DNA of 64,000 nucleotides from Methanolinea sp. (GCA_018262855.1 JADFDO010000006.1:1-64000), one strand, 5' to 3'. Positions 44,911 through 53,736 are shown, counted from the first letter of the stretch. The notes: a model not told the origin generated them from the sequence alone. Numbers and translations are program-made.

Positions 44911-45518
44911 AATTCCTCCTCGGGTGCGTGGACTGCCTCGAGCAACCGGGCAACCCTGATTGCTTCATTTGGGCAATGGTGCTCGCATGTCTTGCACCCC
45001 GTGCATTTCTCGACGTGAAGAACCTGGCATTTGCCCTCGCTCACCTTGAGGAGGAGTTCGTCGGTTGATGCCCGGCCGCCGTGGGACATCTGGGCATCGA
45101 TCAACTTGTTGACCGGGCAGGCAACCGCGCAGTTCCCGCATCCCATGCACTTGTCAGTATCCACATCGATACGGAATGAGAACGAGAGCTTTGTGTTGTC
45201 GTAGAACATTGATTCGAGGATTCGCCCGCTTGTAAGTACGCCGTTTGGGCAGGCCTCGACGCAGAGACCGCACCTGATGCAATGGCCGACGTGGATGCGT
45301 GGCATCCACCCATCGGGTGTCATGACCACATCGATCGCACCCGGGGCCGGGCATGCCATCATGCAGTAGAGCTGGTGGGTGCATGTCTTTCCTGTTAGCT
45401 CGGGATAGTTCCTGAAGTAAGTGGGGATTTGAAGGGGAGCGGTTTTTGCAGCGAGGAACTTTTTCACCCACTCCCCCCGCAGGAACTCCTGGGCATAGTA
45501 AAGAAGAGAGATGGCCAT
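44907..45518 (-). CDS. Polyferredoxin linking Eha and Fwd genes
   Basis: 203 residues with about four iron-sulfur motifs: a variant CTHQLYCMMACP, then CIRCGLCVEACP, CMGCGNCAVACP and CTGCKTCEHHCP. The N-terminus (LYYAQEFLRGEWVKKFLAAK) resembles NuoI/EhaP-type adaptors. It lies one base after ehaO and overlaps fwdD, so it is placed to carry electrons from hydrogenase to formylmethanofuran dehydrogenase. EhaP/EhaQ versus FwdG naming is open. Confidence 0.88.
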   Translation of the reverse strand: MAISLLYYAQEFLRGEWVKKFLAAKTAPLQIPTYFRNYPELTGKTCTHQLYCMMACPAPGAIDVVMTPDGWMPRIHVGHCIRCGLCVEACPNGVLTSGRILESMFYDNTKLSFSFRIDVDTDKCMGCGNCAVACPVNKLIDAQMSHGGRASTDELLLKVSEGKCQVLHVEKCTGCKTCEHHCPNEAIRVARLLEAVHAPEEEL

Positions 45519-45519
45519 C

Positions 45520-46608
45520 TCATCGCTCCGTGCAGGCTATGCAGGGATCAGAGGAGACGAAAGTCGAAGGGACATCCGCCATCGATGCAACACCTGTCAG
45601 CATGTAGTGGCAGCAAGCCTCGATGTTCATAATGGACGGGGTCTGGATAGCGATGTCAATCACCCGCCCAGCCGCATCTGTCCTGATAAAATAGGAGAGT
45701 TCTCCGCGTGGCGCTTCGCCCGAATAGGCGATCTCCCCTGCACCAGGAATTCCTCCGCCACGGATGGGCCCCACGGGGAGGATATCGAGACATTTCCGGA
45801 TCAATGAGATGCTCTGGAGCATTTCCTGAAACCGCATCATGATCCGTGCAAAGTTGTCTCCCTCTTCACGGGATATCGGGGTGAAACCCAGCTTCCGGTA
45901 GGTGGGGTGATGAAGCCTCCGGTCTGATTCAGGAAGACCGCTTGCGCGGGCCGTTGGGCCGACCGCACATGCTTCTCTCGCTGCATCCCTGGTGAGGATG
46001 CCGATTCCGCGGCTCCGGAGTGCGATGAGGGGGCCGTGCTCAAACATGCCTGTATACCGGGTAATCTCTTTCTCCAGCATATCCATGCTGGCCCGAAGAT
46101 GGAGAGCATCCTCGGACCGGAGGTCAAACCGTACTCCTCCGGGAACCATGTAGGCGCAGGTAATCCGGGCTCCGGTGATCCGTTCCAGCTCGTCCAGGAC
46201 CTTTTCCCGGCTGTCGAGGAGATACATTCCAAGGGTTTCATGCTCGATAGTATAGCAGTACGAAAAGTTCGCAAGAATATGGCTCTGCATCCTGTCAAGT
46301 TCGTTGACAATTACTCTCAGCAGGGCTGCCCGTTCCGGCACCTCTATGCTGCTCATTTTTTCGAGCGCCTCGATAAAGACCATGTTGTGAATAACCGAGC
46401 AAATCCCACAGACGCGCTCGGCCAGGAACATCACCTCCTGCCAGGGCCTTCCCTGCATGATCCTTTCGATACCCTTCTTCATGTAGCCAAGCTCTACCTC
46501 GGCAGAAAGGACGAATTCTCCCCTGGTCTCGCATTTGACCCGGGTGGGCTCCTTCCAGCAGGGATGCACTGGGCCTACAGGGATAGAGACATCGACCGTC
46601 CGCTTCAT
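45520..46608 (-). CDS. ehaO: Eha hydrogenase large subunit
   Basis: 362 residues. Group 4 [NiFe] large subunit: L1 motif RVCGICS (C67, C70) and L2 motif DPCIACTER (C356, C359) supply all four Ni-Fe ligands, so it is a true hydrogenase and not a complex I NuoD. It ends very shortly after L2, as group 4 enzymes lacking a C-terminal processing extension do. Start overlaps the ehaN stop (TAATG). Confidence 0.94.
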   Translation of the reverse strand: MKRTVDVSIPVGPVHPCWKEPTRVKCETRGEFVLSAEVELGYMKKGIERIMQGRPWQEVMFLAERVCGICSVIHNMVFIEALEKMSSIEVPERAALLRVIVNELDRMQSHILANFSYCYTIEHETLGMYLLDSREKVLDELERITGARITCAYMVPGGVRFDLRSEDALHLRASMDMLEKEITRYTGMFEHGPLIALRSRGIGILTRDAAREACAVGPTARASGLPESDRRLHHPTYRKLGFTPISREEGDNFARIMMRFQEMLQSISLIRKCLDILPVGPIRGGGIPGAGEIAYSGEAPRGELSYFIRTDAAGRVIDIAIQTPSIMNIEACCHYMLTGVASMADVPSTFVSSDPCIACTER

Positions 46609-47060
46609 TATTTTCTCACCTCGTAATCCCGGTATACCAGCGGGGCCACCGAGAGGATAGCAGAGAGTATCTCAGTTGGCCTTGGAGGACAGCCCGGTAC
46701 CTGTGCGGCAATTGGTATATGCTTGGATACGGGCGGATCGACCAGTGTGTGGGGACGGTTGAAGAGGCAGCCGGAGATTGGGCAGTTCCCGATGGCGACG
46801 GCCACCTTGGGATCCGGGATCTTTTCCCAAAGGCCCTCCAGTTTCCCTTCCCATCCGGGGGTGTAGGCACCGATTACGAGAAGAACATCGGCCTCCCTGG
46901 GATTGTTATGGACAAAGATGCCATACTGCTCGATATCATACCTGGGTGCAAGACATGCGAGGACCTCGACGTCGCAGCCATTGCAGGAGCCCACATCAAC
47001 GTAGGCGACGTGGATGGACTTTGACCGGACAAAGTTCTTCAGTGACTGGAGAAGGGTCAT
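46608..47060 (-). CDS. ehaN: Eha hydrogenase small subunit
   Basis: About 150 residues from ATG 47060, overlapping the ehaM stop; the longer frame upstream lies inside ehaM. NuoB-like: SCNGCDVEVL, GNCPISGCLF and VPGCPPRPTEIL give the proximal [4Fe-4S] ligands. Transfers electrons between the Ni-Fe site and the ferredoxin subunit. Confidence 0.92.
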   Translation of the reverse strand: MTLLQSLKNFVRSKSIHVAYVDVGSCNGCDVEVLACLAPRYDIEQYGIFVHNNPREADVLLVIGAYTPGWEGKLEGLWEKIPDPKVAVAIGNCPISGCLFNRPHTLVDPPVSKHIPIAAQVPGCPPRPTEILSAILSVAPLVYRDYEVRK

Positions 47061-47446
47061 GGGGCTATTGCCTCCCTCAACCTGCTCTTTCCGGAGAGCA
47101 CCGCCTGGTCCATGGAAGTCCCGCCGCGTATCATCTCTTTTACCCCGGAAATTATCTCGTCCATACAATCCTCTCCGATAAGGGGAACCGCATGCGTGTA
47201 GAGGTATGCTCCCAGATACCGTTCTGGTTCGGGGGCCTCCTCCTGCACTCTCTTCCCCTGTTCATACCTTGCGGGCAGGTTCTCCATGAGGATCATATCG
47301 AAATGGTCCATGATGTAGCGCCGTACTTTGAGCTGGGGAACACCGAGGTCTGCTGCAATCTCACGCACCATCCGGTCATGCCTCTGGCTCACAAGGATAT
47401 CATATTTCATGGTCGTGAGGTCCTTTTCATAGAGCGGCTCCTTCAT
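47057..47446 (-). CDS. ehaM: EhaM-like protein (DUF1959)
   Basis: About 129 residues from ATG 47446, overlapping the upstream stop (ATGA). LVSQRHDRMVREIAADLGVP, then KVRRYIMDHFDMILMENLPARYEQG match the DUF1959 (EhaM) soluble subunit as I recall it. Role in the complex is unknown. Confidence 0.82.
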   Translation of the reverse strand: MKEPLYEKDLTTMKYDILVSQRHDRMVREIAADLGVPQLKVRRYIMDHFDMILMENLPARYEQGKRVQEEAPEPERYLGAYLYTHAVPLIGEDCMDEIISGVKEMIRGGTSMDQAVLSGKSRLREAIAP

Positions 47447-47685
47447 AACAGGCCCCCTAACTTTACCAGCCCATAGACGACGAACAGGAGTATCACAGAC
47501 CAGAGTGCCAGTGCCTCCCAACGGCTGATGCGGATTTCGTCACGGAACCAGTATAACGCTGTAGCGAGTGCAAGGGCTCCACAAATGAGAAGGCTCTGCA
47601 GCAACAGGGAAGGTCGGTCGATCCACTGCACGGCGATAATCAGGATATAGATCAGGGTCCCAATCACCAATACTTCTCTGATCAT
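47443..47685 (-). CDS. Eha small membrane subunit (EhaL/K type)
   Basis: 80 residues with three hydrophobic segments (VLVIGTLIYILIIAVQWI, LLLQSLLICGALALATALYW, ALALWSVILLFVVYGLVKL). Position between ehaJ and ehaM fits EhaK or EhaL (DUF2104); I favour EhaL. Overlaps both neighbours. Confidence 0.8.
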   Translation of the reverse strand: MIREVLVIGTLIYILIIAVQWIDRPSLLLQSLLICGALALATALYWFRDEIRISRWEALALWSVILLFVVYGLVKLGGLL

Positions 47686-48524
47686 GACATCACCCCAAGG
47701 AGAGCCACATACGCCACCATGATCCCTGCGATGAGGGTCTGGACCGTCACGCTATCATAGGGGGAGAGCATGGGGGAGAGGGCGCACACGAACGAGAGCG
47801 TGACGAGAATGAGCACCATCACAATGAGTATCAGCCAAATCGGGAGACCCCCGATAAAGACAAGGATAAATGTCAGCAGGAGGACGTACGTCTTCAGGCC
47901 GTTGCATACCTCGAGCCCCGCCCTCCACAAGCCGAAGTGCTCAGTCTTGTACCCGCTGACCAGTTCCTTGCTCTCAACAATAGAGAACGGGCCAAACGGC
48001 ATCTTGGAGAGGAGGACCACATACATGGCTACCGCCGCGAGCGGGATGGTGAAGAGAAGCGGCCCATTGAGCGCCTGGTAGGCTATGATATCCGAAATAA
48101 GAAGTGAGTGGGTGAATATGGCAATCGCGGCCACGCTCACGAAGAGAGGGATCTCTGATGCCGCCGAGATGACGGAACGGACCCCACCGAATTTCCCATA
48201 TGGTGAACCGGAAGAGAGCCCGAACCCATGCTCCACGATCTTGTGGAGCATGTATATGGCAAACAGGATAAGAAGGCTCCCCCCTGAAAGTACCACGAAA
48301 AGCGCCGCCGTCCATATCCCGATAGCGACCAGGACAACCCCCACGAAGAGAATGGCGCTCGCGGTCTTCGGCACCCAGGTTGTCTTGAAGGAGAATTTCA
48401 GCATGTGCAGAATCTCCTGCCATACCGGGGGACCGGGTCTCCTCTGTATGCGGGCAATCACCTTCCGGTGAATCCCCAGGAGGAGGAGCCCGAAGAACAC
48501 GGCAAAGAGGAGTTGGGCGATCAT
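47682..48524 (-). CDS. ehaJ: Eha membrane subunit J (NuoH-like)
   Basis: 280 residues, seven or eight helices. The NuoH-type cytoplasmic loop is seen in MPFGPFSIVESKELVSGYKTEH, with the conserved Glu pair. It anchors the hydrogenase module and takes part in ion translocation. Gap to ehaI is 2 bp. Confidence 0.9.
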   Translation of the reverse strand: MIAQLLFAVFFGLLLLGIHRKVIARIQRRPGPPVWQEILHMLKFSFKTTWVPKTASAILFVGVVLVAIGIWTAALFVVLSGGSLLILFAIYMLHKIVEHGFGLSSGSPYGKFGGVRSVISAASEIPLFVSVAAIAIFTHSLLISDIIAYQALNGPLLFTIPLAAVAMYVVLLSKMPFGPFSIVESKELVSGYKTEHFGLWRAGLEVCNGLKTYVLLLTFILVFIGGLPIWLILIVMVLILVTLSFVCALSPMLSPYDSVTVQTLIAGIMVAYVALLGVMS

Positions 48525-48526
48525 CG

Positions 48527-48730
48527 CTAGTACCCCAAGAACGGTATATCCGCCTCACCCTCGCGGGCCATCCAGTACAACCCGAGCCCCAGCACGAAGA
48601 GCGGAAACGCGATCACAAGCACTCCCATGTAAGCCCAGTCAGGGAGGGTATGTACCATGTTGAGCGCCATGGCTGCGATACCCGATCCTGCTGCGACAAG
48701 CGCTAGTGCAAGGGCATACTGTTTTTTCAT
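48527..48730 (-). CDS. ehaI: Eha small membrane subunit I
   Basis: 67 residues, two helices (ALALALVAAGSGIAAMALNMV and AYMGVLVIAFPLFVLGLGLYW). Position and size fit EhaI. Confidence 0.75.
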   Translation of the reverse strand: MKKQYALALALVAAGSGIAAMALNMVHTLPDWAYMGVLVIAFPLFVLGLGLYWMAREGEADIPFLGY

Positions 48731-48739
48731 TCCATCACC

Positions 48740-49393
48740 TCACAGGAGAAGGATCACCTCAGCCACCCTCAGGAAGATGAGGAGCGATGAGAGTGAGCAC
48801 ATGATCACATACGGTGCACCCGGAGCCCGGAACATCTCGGCTTTGGCGGCATAGAATGGTGCCATGCCCTCACCCATCACACCAAGAACGAGAAGCGCCC
48901 GGGCAGCGAGCGGGATTTCGACCGCGTTTTTTGCCAGTTCGAGCATTGAGAGGGTCCCCGTCGTCGCAGCGACCATCGCAGCTGCAGAGAAGAGAGGCAC
49001 GGTTCCCGCGAGCGCGACCAGGCCATACTGGTAGGCAGCATTCTGGACATGCCGGCTCTTGACCGCAGCCACGATCCCGACGTTGCAGATGCCCACCAGG
49101 GAGACAAAGAGGGTAAAATCGAAGACGTCCCCGGTTACCATGGCCCCCATGCAGGCAAGGCCACATGCGATCGACATGAACCGGCGGAACCGCAGTTCAG
49201 AGAGGGAGATCACCTTGTCGTAGAATGCATCTCCCCCGAATGCGATGTCGATCTGCCGTTCAGGGCGGCTCACCAGCACGAACACGGTGAAGATCAGCGC
49301 CAGTATAAAAAGAGTAAGGGTGAAGGGGGTGAAATATACCACGATGTCCCCGAACTCCAGGAAAAAAAGGGGAGTACCGCCTATCTCGTTCAT
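48740..49393 (-). CDS. ehaH: Eha membrane subunit H
   Basis: 217 residues, about six helices. Contains LFVSLVGICNVGIVAAVKSRHVQNAAYQYG-type sequence (split here: FVSLVGICNVGIVAAVK and NAAYQYGLVALAG) and internal Lys residues in hydrophobic surroundings as in antiporter-like subunits. Overlaps ehaG by 4 nt. Confidence 0.82.
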   Translation of the reverse strand: MNEIGGTPLFFLEFGDIVVYFTPFTLTLFILALIFTVFVLVSRPERQIDIAFGGDAFYDKVISLSELRFRRFMSIACGLACMGAMVTGDVFDFTLFVSLVGICNVGIVAAVKSRHVQNAAYQYGLVALAGTVPLFSAAAMVAATTGTLSMLELAKNAVEIPLAARALLVLGVMGEGMAPFYAAKAEMFRAPGAPYVIMCSLSSLLIFLRVAEVILLL

Positions 49394-50010
49394 TCGGGTT
49401 CACCCCACATGGCCCCGACAAGAGACATCTTGGTGATCACCTTGAGAAGGATACCGATTGCAGATCCCATCAGGGCAAGGTACCACCATTCAGGGAAGAA
49501 CATGAAGACAAAGAACGACGCAACCCAGAGTGCCCATGAGACCCCGCTTGCGATCTCCAGAACATGGAAATCTCCTGTAAAGCTCCTGCTCATGAGGAAG
49601 AATACGATGCCAAGGCCGGCGATTCCTCCTCCGGTAAATCCGGAGAGTATGATACCATACACCACAAGAATCGTTGAGATAATGACAGGGGCCGGCGATA
49701 TCATCATCACCTCGATGTTCAACCTCTTCACCGGGTTGTGCTGGTATCCCTCCTTGGTGAGGTAGATCTGGGAGAGTGCCAGCAGTTCTGCGATTCCTAC
49801 CACCAGCCCGGGCAGGATGAGGGCTTCGGCAAGATCGGTCCCTACCAATGCAATTACTGCAAGTGATGCAGTCTCCACGAGATCGATCAAAAGGAGTTTG
49901 TGGAGGTCATCCCGTTCAATGGTGAGGGCGGCAAAGCCGATGAGAGCGCAGGTGAATGCGACGGCAAGCCCGACGGAGTACTCGTTCCAGATCGCCCCGT
50001 CCCAGATCAT
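49390..50010 (-). CDS. ehaG: Eha membrane subunit G (DUF2105)
   Basis: 206 residues, about five helices; LLIDLVETASLAVIALVGTD and IYLTKEGYQHNPVKRLNIEV fit EhaG (DUF2105). Overlaps ehaF and ehaH. Confidence 0.82.
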   Translation of the reverse strand: MIWDGAIWNEYSVGLAVAFTCALIGFAALTIERDDLHKLLLIDLVETASLAVIALVGTDLAEALILPGLVVGIAELLALSQIYLTKEGYQHNPVKRLNIEVMMISPAPVIISTILVVYGIILSGFTGGGIAGLGIVFFLMSRSFTGDFHVLEIASGVSWALWVASFFVFMFFPEWWYLALMGSAIGILLKVITKMSLVGAMWGEPE

Positions 50011-50459
50011 CTGTGCTCCTCCCTCCTGAAGATATATGCCGCGATTGCAAATGCCACAAAAAGGATGCTCGGCTCGACGACAGTGTCCAGGCCTCGTGTG
50101 TTATAGAGTATCTCATCAAGGATTCCCCCGGGGTGTGCAACAATGGTCGTCCCCATGTAAAGGGTCTGCTTGGAAAGGAAGAGAGAGAATGGCGTCAGAT
50201 ATGCCGTCACGAACCCGGCAGATGGCGAATTTTCAGGGTACTGGGATACTATCTCTGCCTGGACAAATGGCGGTCCCCCTCTGTCATAGGGGTTGAGCGT
50301 GCTCCCGGCAACGATCTTCTTTGGATAGAGCTGGTCCTCACTGTACACAAACGGGAGGAAGAGGAGGGTTATTACCGACATCACCGCGCATGCCGCGGCA
50401 AATACCGGCAGTATATTATCGAAGTTTGAGAGGACCCGCGAGATCTTCTGGATGATCAT
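50007..50459 (-). CDS. ehaF: Eha subunit F (DUF2106)
   Basis: 150 residues with a helix at each end and a central loop (YPKKIVAGSTLNPYDRGGPP, then GTTIVAHPGGILDEILYNTR) that fits EhaF (DUF2106). ATG overlaps the ehaE stop (ATGA). Confidence 0.82.
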   Translation of the reverse strand: MIIQKISRVLSNFDNILPVFAAACAVMSVITLLFLPFVYSEDQLYPKKIVAGSTLNPYDRGGPPFVQAEIVSQYPENSPSAGFVTAYLTPFSLFLSKQTLYMGTTIVAHPGGILDEILYNTRGLDTVVEPSILFVAFAIAAYIFRREEHR

Positions 50460-50695
50460 CCTGAAGCCTCCTTCTTCTGGAGTACCCTGACGAAGATGTA
50501 GACTGTAAGCGCTGATACACCTCCAAATGTCAGCAGGGCGAGAGCTTCGTTATAGGAGAGCATCAGGAGAAGGAGTCCCCATGACGAGATCTCCAGGTTT
50601 ATAAGCCGGTTCAGGTAGGTCCTTGGCCTTGGAAAAGCCGCGGCGATCGTCCCCGAAATGAGGAGAAAGGCACCCAGGATGAGTTCGGGGTTCAG
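50456..50695 (-). CDS. ehaE: Eha subunit E (DUF2107), CTG start
   Basis: 79 residues, missed by ATG/GTG/TTG searches. The frame starts at CTG 50695-50693, overlapping the ehaD TGA, with GGAGGGGAG 3-4 nt further upstream, and ends at a TGA overlapping the ehaF ATG. Product begins (M)NPELILGAFLLISGTI and has two helices (ELILGAFLLISGTIAAAF; WGLLLLMLSYNEALALLTFG). Size, position between D and F, and the perfect fit to both neighbours support EhaE. Confidence 0.82.
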   Translation of the reverse strand: MNPELILGAFLLISGTIAAAFPRPRTYLNRLINLEISSWGLLLLMLSYNEALALLTFGGVSALTVYIFVRVLQKKEASG

Positions 50696-50922
50696 GGCTC
50701 TCCCCTCCTGCAGATCATCAACGTAAAGATTGTGGAGAGGGGAGCAATGAGGGCCACAGCGATTGCGACATCAAGGAGCCCCCGGTCCACGATGAAGGGC
50801 ATCACGCCGCCGATCATGATACCAAGCGAGATGAGTTTCCTGAATGGATCGGCTTCCTTGATAGTGAGCATGGTTCCAATGACGATCAGGACTCCACATG
50901 CTCCGACAATCAGGTCATTCAC
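50692..50922 (-). CDS. ehaD: Eha subunit D (DUF2108)
   Basis: About 76 residues from GTG 50922, which overlaps the ehaC stop by 8 nt; ATG 50943 would add 7 residues. Two or three helices (LIVGACGVLIVIGTMLTI, VAIAVALIAPLSTIFTLMI) and the motif ADPFRKLISLGIMIGGVMPF, as in EhaD-type MnhB/MrpC-like small subunits. Confidence 0.8.
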   Translation of the reverse strand: MNDLIVGACGVLIVIGTMLTIKEADPFRKLISLGIMIGGVMPFIVDRGLLDVAIAVALIAPLSTIFTLMICRRGEP

Positions 50923-51172
50923 GGCGATCCAGCCCCCCGACATATGTGCTGGCGATGGCATTCGATTCAAGCGTCGAGCCCACGAAGTAGGCAGCGGCGG
51001 CAACAATACCCAAGGGGTGAGGTAGGATGAGTGCGATGACACCTGTTATCGCAAATGAGAGGACATTGAGGAATGGCAGCTTTCTTAAGGTGTCCTGTTC
51101 CATGGCTAGCCTTACGGCGGCATAGACTGCGATGATCCCGCACACGGCAAGGGCGGCCTCCTGGGGTGTCAT
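50915..51172 (-). CDS. ehaC: Eha subunit C (DUF2109)
   Basis: 85 residues from ATG 51172, overlapping the ehaB stop by 4 nt. Three helices ([55 protein letters not shown]). The TLESNAI end fits the EhaC family as recalled. Confidence 0.8.
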   Translation of the reverse strand: MTPQEAALAVCGIIAVYAAVRLAMEQDTLRKLPFLNVLSFAITGVIALILPHPLGIVAAAAYFVGSTLESNAIASTYVGGLDRRE

Positions 51173-51666
51173 CCTCTTCGCACCTCCCATAACCGGGACA
51201 AGAGACGACTGGCACGGGGATGAGAGATTCCCTGGATGGTTGCGATCGCGAGAACCATCCCTGCTATGAACTCTGCAGGAGAGAATCCGAGAAAGGTGAA
51301 TCCATACACAATGAACGTGGCGGAAATGCACCCGGTCGTTCCTGCGTACCCCGGATCATGGCAGATGCGGTTGCCTATATAGACGAGGAGTGCCGCGAGC
51401 AGTCCTCCGGGAATCCCCGCGATGAATACCCCGCAGGAGGCGAGCAGTGTTCCTGCAGATGCGTCGGGGGAGGAGACGATGTTTCCCATCATGTATCCTC
51501 CGTGGAGGGCGCCCCCCTTTGCCTCGATATGCTTCCCAATCGCAGTTGCCCCGACAACACCCCCTGCCTCAGGGAGTCTGAAAAATATGTCTATGACTAT
51601 GAAATTGAGCCAGCAGACGGCTGCTGCAACCAGGATATGGGCAAACGCCAGGAGAGAAATATCCAT
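51169..51666 (-). CDS. ehaB: Eha subunit B-like membrane protein, first gene of the eha-fwd run
   Basis: 165 residues, five helices. Contains [21 protein letters not shown]-like N-terminus (here starting [16 protein letters not shown]) and [20 protein letters not shown]. By order (B-C-D-E) and size it fits EhaB; an EhaA homologue is not seen upstream. A short inverted repeat caacc/ggttg (51673-51689) lies just before its start. Confidence 0.72.
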   Translation of the reverse strand: MDISLLAFAHILVAAAVCWLNFIVIDIFFRLPEAGGVVGATAIGKHIEAKGGALHGGYMMGNIVSSPDASAGTLLASCGVFIAGIPGGLLAALLVYIGNRICHDPGYAGTTGCISATFIVYGFTFLGFSPAEFIAGMVLAIATIQGISHPRASRLLSRLWEVRRG

Positions 51667-51815
51667 CGGGCCGTCAACCTACACGTGGTTGGGTTGGAAG
51701 GAGAAGAATCTTTTCTTTTTGGTAATTCGGGAAAATTGAGCGATGCAATGCCAGGATTTGGATCAGGGGGCATATGCTGGATTCTGTGCTTTGTTCACAT
51801 GGAGGTTTGAAATAT

Positions 51816-53288
51816 TTATTTCGCTCTCACGCGGGCTTCGAATCCGCTTAAGAGTCCCATGAACAGTATCAGCACAGGGATAATCTCGAGCCTCCCTATC
51901 CACATAAGGAAAATGAAGATCAACTTTATTTCATGTGGACTGTCGGGGGTCATGTATCCTACGCTCATCCCGTTGTTCCCCATCGCCGAGACCTCCTCGA
52001 ACACCACCTCGTGCGTGTCAAAAGTGGTGGATGCGAGATGAAGGGCAAGAATGGTGGCGACGAAAATAGTCAGGACCCAGAGTACGATGATCAGCATGTT
52101 CTTTGAGAGCTCCACCTCTGAGATCTTCTTCGGGATGATTCTCCCTTCATGTCTGAAGGGGATCACCATCTTTCCTCTCGAAAAAAAGCGCCTGAACCAC
52201 CATACAAGTCCTTCATAGCCGAGGATGACCCGGTTGGCCTTGACACCTCCGGCAGTGCTTCCCGATGCCCCACCAATCATCATCAGTATCGTGATAATGA
52301 TCAGGGGGCCCGCAAACCAGTGAAGGTCAGAGTTCTGCAGACCTGTGCTGGTGACGGCCGACACCGTGCAGAAGAAACCCTGCCTGACTGCCGTTGCGAG
52401 GGGAAGGCTGTTGAAAATATGAAGGTCGAGGGATACCACGAGAGAACCGAGAATCGCAAGCGCCAGAATGAGCTGGACAACCCTGTCCTGGAAGAAGGGT
52501 TTGATCTTACCCATGTACATGAAAAAATAGAGCTTAAAAGGCAGTGCCCCAACGATCATGACAGGGATGAGAAGAGCCTCGAGAAGGGCATTGTCATAAA
52601 ACGAGATGCCTTCGCTGTGCATGGTGAAGCCACCGGTTGAGATGCTCACCATGGTCAGGTTGAAAGCATCCCAGAGGGGAATTCCTGAAAGCATGACAAT
52701 AGCAGTGAAAAGGATGGTGAGGAAGACATAAATGACCCACATCCTCCTGCCGGTTGAGACCACGCTCGGCATGAGTTCCTCGGATCGCCCTTCAGACCGG
52801 TACAGCTGGTGCTGCATCAGGCTGGAACGGGAGAGCATCGCGATGCCGAATGCAATCACCCCCATCCCGCCTATCCATTGCATGAACGACCGCCAGAAAA
52901 GCAAAGTTTTCGGTGTGGAATCGACAGTGCGTAGCATTGTGAATCCCGAATCTGTCCAGCCAGACATCGCCTCAAAGATGCTGTCAGTCCAGCTCATCTG
53001 GAGACCGAGAACAAACGGGACGCTTCCGACGAGGGCAATGGCAACCCAGATCAACGCGGCTGCCGCAAGGGCAACAGACAGCTGCGGCACATATTCGCGA
53101 GTCGGGATACGGGATATTAGGAGACCGAGGAGGATGAATATGATGGGTACGGAGACCATTGGGACCAGCATGTCCCACTCCCGGAATATGAGGAGCACAA
53201 CAAGTGGAACCAGGGTGATCACCCCAAGGTACTCGAAGATGATTCCCATGTCATGGGCTATGATGGCCAGGGTCTCCAGCCGCTTCAT
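51816..53288 (-). CDS. trkH: TrkH-family potassium transporter
   Basis: 490 residues, about ten helices in four M1-P-M2 repeats with pore-loop glycines: SGWTDSGFT, SISTGGFT, VTSTGLQN and AMGNNGMS. The GGASGSTAGGVKANR loop is typical. K+ uptake across the membrane; the TrkA partner is not in the window. It precedes the eha genes by 150 bp on the same strand. A hairpin-like GGGAGAAT...ATTCTC lies about 20 bp before the start. 53289-53547 holds no clear gene. Confidence 0.94.
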   Translation of the reverse strand: MKRLETLAIIAHDMGIIFEYLGVITLVPLVVLLIFREWDMLVPMVSVPIIFILLGLLISRIPTREYVPQLSVALAAAALIWVAIALVGSVPFVLGLQMSWTDSIFEAMSGWTDSGFTMLRTVDSTPKTLLFWRSFMQWIGGMGVIAFGIAMLSRSSLMQHQLYRSEGRSEELMPSVVSTGRRMWVIYVFLTILFTAIVMLSGIPLWDAFNLTMVSISTGGFTMHSEGISFYDNALLEALLIPVMIVGALPFKLYFFMYMGKIKPFFQDRVVQLILALAILGSLVVSLDLHIFNSLPLATAVRQGFFCTVSAVTSTGLQNSDLHWFAGPLIIITILMMIGGASGSTAGGVKANRVILGYEGLVWWFRRFFSRGKMVIPFRHEGRIIPKKISEVELSKNMLIIVLWVLTIFVATILALHLASTTFDTHEVVFEEVSAMGNNGMSVGYMTPDSPHEIKLIFIFLMWIGRLEIIPVLILFMGLLSGFEARVRAK

Positions 53289-53547
53289 GATCAGGTCATT
53301 TGGAGGGAGAGAATATCTTCATTCTCCCTAACCCTGTGCTTTTTTTGCATTTTCACCCAGGAAAAGGTCACCCTTTCGCGAAGAGTAAGGGGAATTTGAG
53401 TGATACAATCTGACTGTAGATCTCTCTATTCTTCCTTCAAAAGGGGAGTTTTGAGGGTCATATGAATGCGACACGGGCTTTTTGGCTGCTGTGACACCCG
53501 TCCCGCTCTTTTCTGCATAAAAAGCAGAAAAGATACCATATATGAAG

Positions 53548-53736
53548 TTACAAAGGCCTGGCGTTCAAGCCTGAGAGTGCATCCCGTACGTCCTCATCAT
53601 CCAGTTTGGCAAGAATCTTCGCTCGTAGGAGGGAATAATCGCCATCGGGCAGGCGCTGGCCGAAAGGTGGCGAACGGCCAGACTCATCACCACACCCAAT
53701 CTTCTCCATGATGGTTTCTCTTACCATATTACTCAC
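53548..53736 (-). CDS. Possible small protein
   Basis: 62 residues from GTG (or 59 from ATG 53727). Acidic C-terminal helix (YSLLRAKILAKLDDEDVRDA). No family recognised and no strong SD, so it may be non-coding. Confidence 0.35.
   Translation of the reverse strand: MSNMVRETIMEKIGCGDESGRSPPFGQRLPDGDYSLLRAKILAKLDDEDVRDALSGLNARPL

Noticed and set aside
45520-46608. Complex I (Fpo) subunit D instead of a hydrogenase
   Set aside because: All four Ni-ligand cysteines (CGIC and CIAC) are present and the surrounding genes are of Eha type.
51673-51689. caacc/ggttg inverted repeat before ehaB as a BirA site
   Set aside because: Arms are only 5 bp, the spacer is 7 bp, and there is no biotin-related gene; probably chance.
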